A stretch of 64,000 nt of DNA, taken from Canna indica. Lineage: Eukaryota; Streptophyta; Magnoliopsida; Zingiberales; Cannaceae. Location: positions 4,032,501 through 4,096,500 of the forward strand of contig CP136898.1 of the NCBI GenBank assembly GCA_034359265.1, in the 5' to 3' direction. The notes beneath the pieces are model-generated. The model saw only the letters and a list, made by a program, of their open reading frames with translations, was not told where the DNA came from and did not search any database. Position numbers and translations under genes: made by a program. Positions 51,947 through 64,000 of this stretch are shown piece by piece. Numbering within the stretch: the stretch's first letter is position 1; each line of letters begins with the position of its first letter.

Positions 51947-52108
51947 ATACTTACCTGGACGGGGTCTATGAGCGAACAGGAAGACTCATTGCCTAGAACA
52001 GTGGCCTCCATTGCACTTGGGAGGAGCATTGGTCTACCATCTCCCCAAGTGGGAGAGTGGACGTCATAATTTGTGGCAGAGGGGGTACGCGTTCGCGCGG
52101 CCCCTGCA
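51947..52108 (+). ncRNA. U1: U1 snRNA, locus F
   Basis: 162 nt. It has ATACTTACCTGGACGGGGTC, U1A loop ATTGCAC, stem-loop III, a complete Sm region ATAATTTGTGG and terminal stem CGCGTTCGCGCGGCCCC. Loop I reads GAACAGGAAG. The 3' end is CTGCA where other copies have CTGCC. A few changes weaken stem I (GGAAGACTCATTGCC). It may be expressed. Confidence 0.8.
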
Positions 52109-52654
52109 AATTATTTCTTAAGCTTTTTATTTGCTATCTCTTCTTTAATTTTCTTGATTGTTTTTGTTTTCATTGTTCATCTTATATATTTTTCTATACA
52201 GGTTCTATTTATGCGAGGTTAGTAACATGGATTACAGGTATTTTACTTGGTTTAATCAAACACATATGACTTGGTTCTTATTATGCGAGGTTAGTAACAC
52301 GCTTTAGTGTTTGCAATTGGTCTAATCAACACAGATGGTAGCAATAATTTTAGAGGCTGGAGAGAGCAAATACAGCAAGATGTAAAGATAAATAGACGAA
52401 AAGAAAGTGGTTCCTACTTTAATTAGAAGTGTACGTTTATTAGGATGCTTAATAGTGTATAATTGACATCTATTATTTATTTCTTTAATTGCATTCCCTC
52501 TTCTGTATAAATGTAGATAGATTTTTTTGTATCATTTGCAGGCAAGTTCAACATTTTATGGAATGCATTAGTTAATTACCAGGAGCTATTTGCCATCTCA
52601 GAGTTGGGGTACGGCATGCCAATAAATACATGTAAAATTTGGATAAAGGAATAC
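52109..52654. other. U1-F 3' flank, diverged duplicate of the U1-E flank
   Basis: Scattered similarity to 49500-49800, for example GGATGCTTAATAGTGTATAA and GGGGTACGGCAT. The relationship resumes past the MITE at 53500-53690 (TATGAGCCAGCTGGTAGTCA). Confidence 0.55.
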
Positions 52655-52657
52655 TAA

Positions 52658-53478
52658 GGGCTTGTTTGGTTAGCGAAAGTTTGTTTTCATGATTTCAGTT
52701 TCACTGAAACCAAAACTGCTTACGAAAACATGTTTGGTTCAGTATTTTCGTGAAACTGAATCGAAACCAGAATGAAAACGAAATCAGTTTTCTTAATAAA
52801 AATGAAAACACCAGAATGTTATTTTCTGTGGTTTCGAGACGGTCGGTTTTGTTATCAAAATGCAGTGACAACTTTATAATTATAAATATTTTTTTTATAA
52901 ATTAATTAATTAATTTAAAAATAAATTAAACTATAAAAAATAAAAATAAAAATCATCATTTTTAACTCAAATTTTTATCTTAAATTTATAAAATAATTAA
53001 ACCAATTTATATCTAATTGACTCAAATCCAAATTTTAAATAACTCAATTTTCTTAAAGTTGATCTATTTATAATTTAATCAAACCTAATTTTAAATCATT
53101 GGACTTGTTTTTTTTTAAAATTTTATAATAACTATTAATTAATTTTTATATCTAATTGAACAAAACAAATCTTAAATTATCAATAACTTAATTAATTAAA
53201 TTATATAAATATTTTATAATCATATTAATAAATATTTAATTTTATAAACTAATTAAACATTTAATTACTACTAAAAATGTTCAAGAAAAATTAATATTAT
53301 TTTTTATAACCAAATAAATATTTACTGATTTCAACTAACTAAAACTGATGTTGTTTTTATTAACCAAACACGTTTTCAAAAAACTGAAAACTAAAAATCA
53401 AAATCAAGTTTTCAAAACTAAGTTTTCAATTTCACTGAAACCAAACCAGAAAATAATTTTCGCTAACCAAACAGCACC
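52658..53478. mobile_element. Tourist-like (PIF/Harbinger) MITE, copy 2
   Basis: 821 bp. Ends GGGCTTGTTTGGTTAGCGAA and the complement of GGTGCTGTTTGGTTAGCGAA, flanked by TAA at 52655-52657 and 53479-53481. Same family as 2106-2928 and inverted relative to it. No coding capacity. Confidence 0.88.
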
Positions 53479-53481
53479 TAA

Positions 53482-54188
53482 ACTTCTGATTTCCATATTC
53501 TATACTTTCCTATATATATTGTTGTACACTCGTACCGCCTCTTTTGGCTGTTGAGATGAAAAAATTTAATTAGTGTGACAATTGAACACCATATTGAAGA
53601 ATTTAGCTTATTGTTTATGAGCCAGCTGGTAGTCAAAGAAGGTTTTCAAATTGTGCATGCACAATTGTAGAAAAGCTACAAATGTTGGTAAAGTGCAAGC
53701 ATCTTAGATGACTGGTGCTTGGATTTGAACTGTCATTTCGTAGTTGAATTCATTTGGATCCTTGATTAATTACTGATGATTGTAATGTTAGCTAATCTGT
53801 TGCTTGAAAGGCGAGCCAACTTAGCTCTTCTTCTGTTGACAGAACTCTTTGAAAATAATGATATGATAAATCTTTTGAAAATAAAAGAATAAACTTTAAG
53901 TATAATAAGATTGTCACAAATAATGCACATAAACTCATATTTGTGAGAGGTCATCTGTATTTTAGAATTTTTGAATGTACGTTCACTCAAAATTGGGCAA
54001 CAATCGGATCAACCAAAGAATTAATATACTGATCCGGTTAGTCAATTAATAATTAACTTGGATTTGAATATCCTTTCCGTGAATTTAATCAGCTAGACTT
54101 AGGATGTTTTGATTATTGGATTTTCAGATTTGATCAAAGTCTTGTTTCTCCAAGTTTTAAAACTATGGTTACAATATTATAATAGGGG
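53482..54188. other. Remainder of U1-F flank and intergenic DNA
   Basis: The first part resembles the end of the 742-bp repeat unit. The rest is unremarkable AT-rich DNA. Confidence 0.4.
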
Positions 54189-54841
54189 CACCATAAGAAA
54201 AATGAGCATATGTCAAATGCTTGAATGCTTGAAAATCAGTAACGAAAGATTTTTCGTTACTAATTTATAATATTAATTATAATTTTATACGCATTAAAAA
54301 TTCATCAATTATAATTTTATATGCATTAAAAATTCATCAATACTAATTTTATATTATACATTATATTATATATATTTATACAATGTTTTAAAAAATTTAT
54401 AAAGATAATATAATAGTAAAAAAATAATTTTAATCCATATGGGACAAAACAAAATAATGATACATTTTACTTCAATGATATTTAGTTTAATGTTGTGTTA
54501 GATTTCTACTTCCGTCTAATCTGTCACTATTATGTGATGGCTCAATAACAATCCGTGATGGACATGAAAAAAAAATTCAATGACGGATTAGTATTGAAAT
54601 AATAATGACAGAAACGAAATCGGTCGCTATTGATGCTATTTATTAAAATTTATAAACCAAATTGGTCAAAAGATTTGACAGATTTATGACGGAACCATCT
54701 TGTGTCGATTTTTCGTCACTAAGTTCGTCATTGATTTGAAAAGAAGAAAGTTTATTTCACGTCATCACAAATATATCACAGTTTATGATGAATTTTAATC
54801 GTTACAAAATTTTCGTCACTATGCTCATTTCTCTTATAGTG
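54189..54841. mobile_element. CACTA-type MITE
   Basis: Ends CACCATAAGAAAAATGAGCA and the complement of CACTATAAGAGAAATGAGCA. Subterminal TTTCGT(T/C)AC motifs occur on both sides, and an internal direct repeat ATGCATTAAAAATTCATCAA lies near 54300. No matching 3-bp duplication. It is not closely related to the element at 37151. Confidence 0.65.
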
Positions 54842-55112
54842 AGATTGTTTTTTTTACTTTCTAATTTTATTTTTCCTATATTTCTTCTCTCTTACTTTAT
54901 TCTTGAATTGAATACAAAATGCTCTACGTTTTAAAAAAAGACTTTTAATTAAATCCAGCTAGGCCAAGAGAAAAAATTGAATTTGGGTTGGACTGGGTTG
55001 ATTGGACTAATATTGGGTTCAGTTTCCAGACTTATAATTTAACATTAAATTGGTTTTGTTTGGACCGGGCCGCACTGGACCGGTCCAATAAATAGTGTGG
55101 CCCAGTTTCAAA
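54842..55112. other. RECQL1 distal upstream region
   Basis: AT-rich DNA grading into GC-richer promoter sequence. Confidence 0.4.
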
Positions 55113-55198
55113 TTTCCCGCCCAAAACCGCGCCGGTTCTGTTCTGTGAATGTAATAAGCATTCATGCGCGTAGTCGCTGCAGGAAGGAACAGCGGGAA

Positions 55199-55199
<1 letters not shown>
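55113..55199 (+). promoter_or_regulatory. Two E2F-type sites at the RECQL1 start
   Basis: TTTCCCGCC (55113-55121) matches the E2F consensus on the plus strand. GCGGGAAA (55192-55199) is the same core inverted and ends on the A of the start codon. This predicts S-phase expression, fitting a DNA-repair helicase. Confidence 0.7.
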
Positions 55200-63384
<8,185 letters not shown>

Positions 63385-64000
63385 GTGAGTAATTGTTTAG
63401 GAAGGGAGATAAGGATCTGACCTTAGATGTGGCATTACACTAAAAGATATGCCTCATGGACTTGGCCTTGAACTGTGAAAGAGGGATCTGAATTTTTCAT
63501 GTCAAAAGTAATGCTTGCTTACTTTTTCTTTTCTGAATTTATCTTTACCTTAATTTTTTTTTGCAATTTTCCGAAGAAGTAATGCACTTGGAGTAGTTAG
63601 ATTTTATTTGGTCTGGATCTGCATCTATCTCATAATCAAGGTTTTCCAGTTTGATAAAATATGTACAATGTTTTGCACATGCAACATTTTTAATGGTCAA
63701 ACCTTTACTCAGCTCCTCTGAAAACTAGCTTTGGCCTTGTGAATCAGATGCGTGCATTCAATGTTTCATACTTGCATCTGATCATTTCCTTTTAGTTCGA
63801 GTCTGTTGACTAGCTAAATTCTATTTTTTAAAATAAAATTATCTCCTTTTTCATCTTGGCCCATTGAAGTTGCTATTGCCATATGGTGTTTTGAATCTGA
63901 TCTTGAACCAATTGGGTCATTCGTTTTGGTTGGATCGATCTTCGATTAAAAATTATAGAAATATACAAAACTTTTAGTCCATTGATCTGGTTTAATTGGA
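63385..64000. other. RECQL1 intron 10, incomplete
   Basis: Begins GTGAGTAATTG after the Cys-rich exon. No further exon was recognised before the window ends. Confidence 0.55.

Overview
This is a plant nuclear window: AT-rich intergenic DNA, long GT-AG introns, cytosolic ribosomal-protein genes with telo-box promoters, Pol II-type U1 snRNA promoters (USE plus TATA), and CACTA, Tourist, hAT, LINE, copia and gypsy-like elements. It is an angiosperm, but I cannot fix the lineage. Monocot or magnoliid would fit the proteins. No monocot-specific MSP box was seen upstream of the snRNA promoters, which weakens a monocot call.

Layout. 1-7.1 kb: RPL22 (+, two exons), a Tourist-like MITE, then a seven-exon SAM-dependent methyltransferase of the leucine-carboxyl-methyltransferase family (-). 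7.1-10 kb: AT-rich DNA with a tandem duplication and a 1-kb foldback element, ending in a promoter with four G-boxes. 10.07-13.23 kb: a three-exon gene for a 986-aa acidic protein with a membrane segment at each end and three near-identical 119-aa repeats. 13.4-19.6 kb: a 5'-truncated LINE with 18-bp target duplications, split by a 5.2-kb non-autonomous copia element with 5-bp target duplications. 20-22.3 kb: a decayed gypsy-like LTR. 23.24-23.77 kb: a single-exon PMEI/invertase-inhibitor gene (-). 26.1-29.6 kb: RPL19 (-, five exons), with a hAT-like MITE in intron 3 that carries two tRNA-like B boxes.

30.5-32.4 kb is a 930-bp tandem duplication. From 33.5 to 52.1 kb there is a dispersed, same-strand cluster of six U1 snRNA loci. 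All six keep the upstream sequence element, the TATA box and an exact 32-nt TATA-to-start distance, while the RNA bodies range from near intact to clearly pseudogenic. A 5.47-kb CACTA transposon (37.15-42.62 kb, ATT target duplication) and an LTR-element relic (about 43.9-45.9 kb) sit inside the cluster. The CACTA element encodes a 659-aa protein in which the TNP2 catalytic domain is missing while the flanking domains remain joined in frame, plus a decayed second transposase-like gene.

52.6-54.8 kb holds a second copy of the Tourist-like MITE and a short CACTA-type MITE. From 55.2 kb to the window end lies a RecQ helicase gene most like plant RECQL1. Ten exons are visible, the gene runs off the window, and two E2F-type sites bracket the region just before its start codon.

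The two ribosomal-protein genes, the methyltransferase, the acidic protein, the PMEI and RECQL1 look like ordinary single-copy genes and do not form a functional cluster. The U1 cluster and its associated segmental duplications are the most unusual part.
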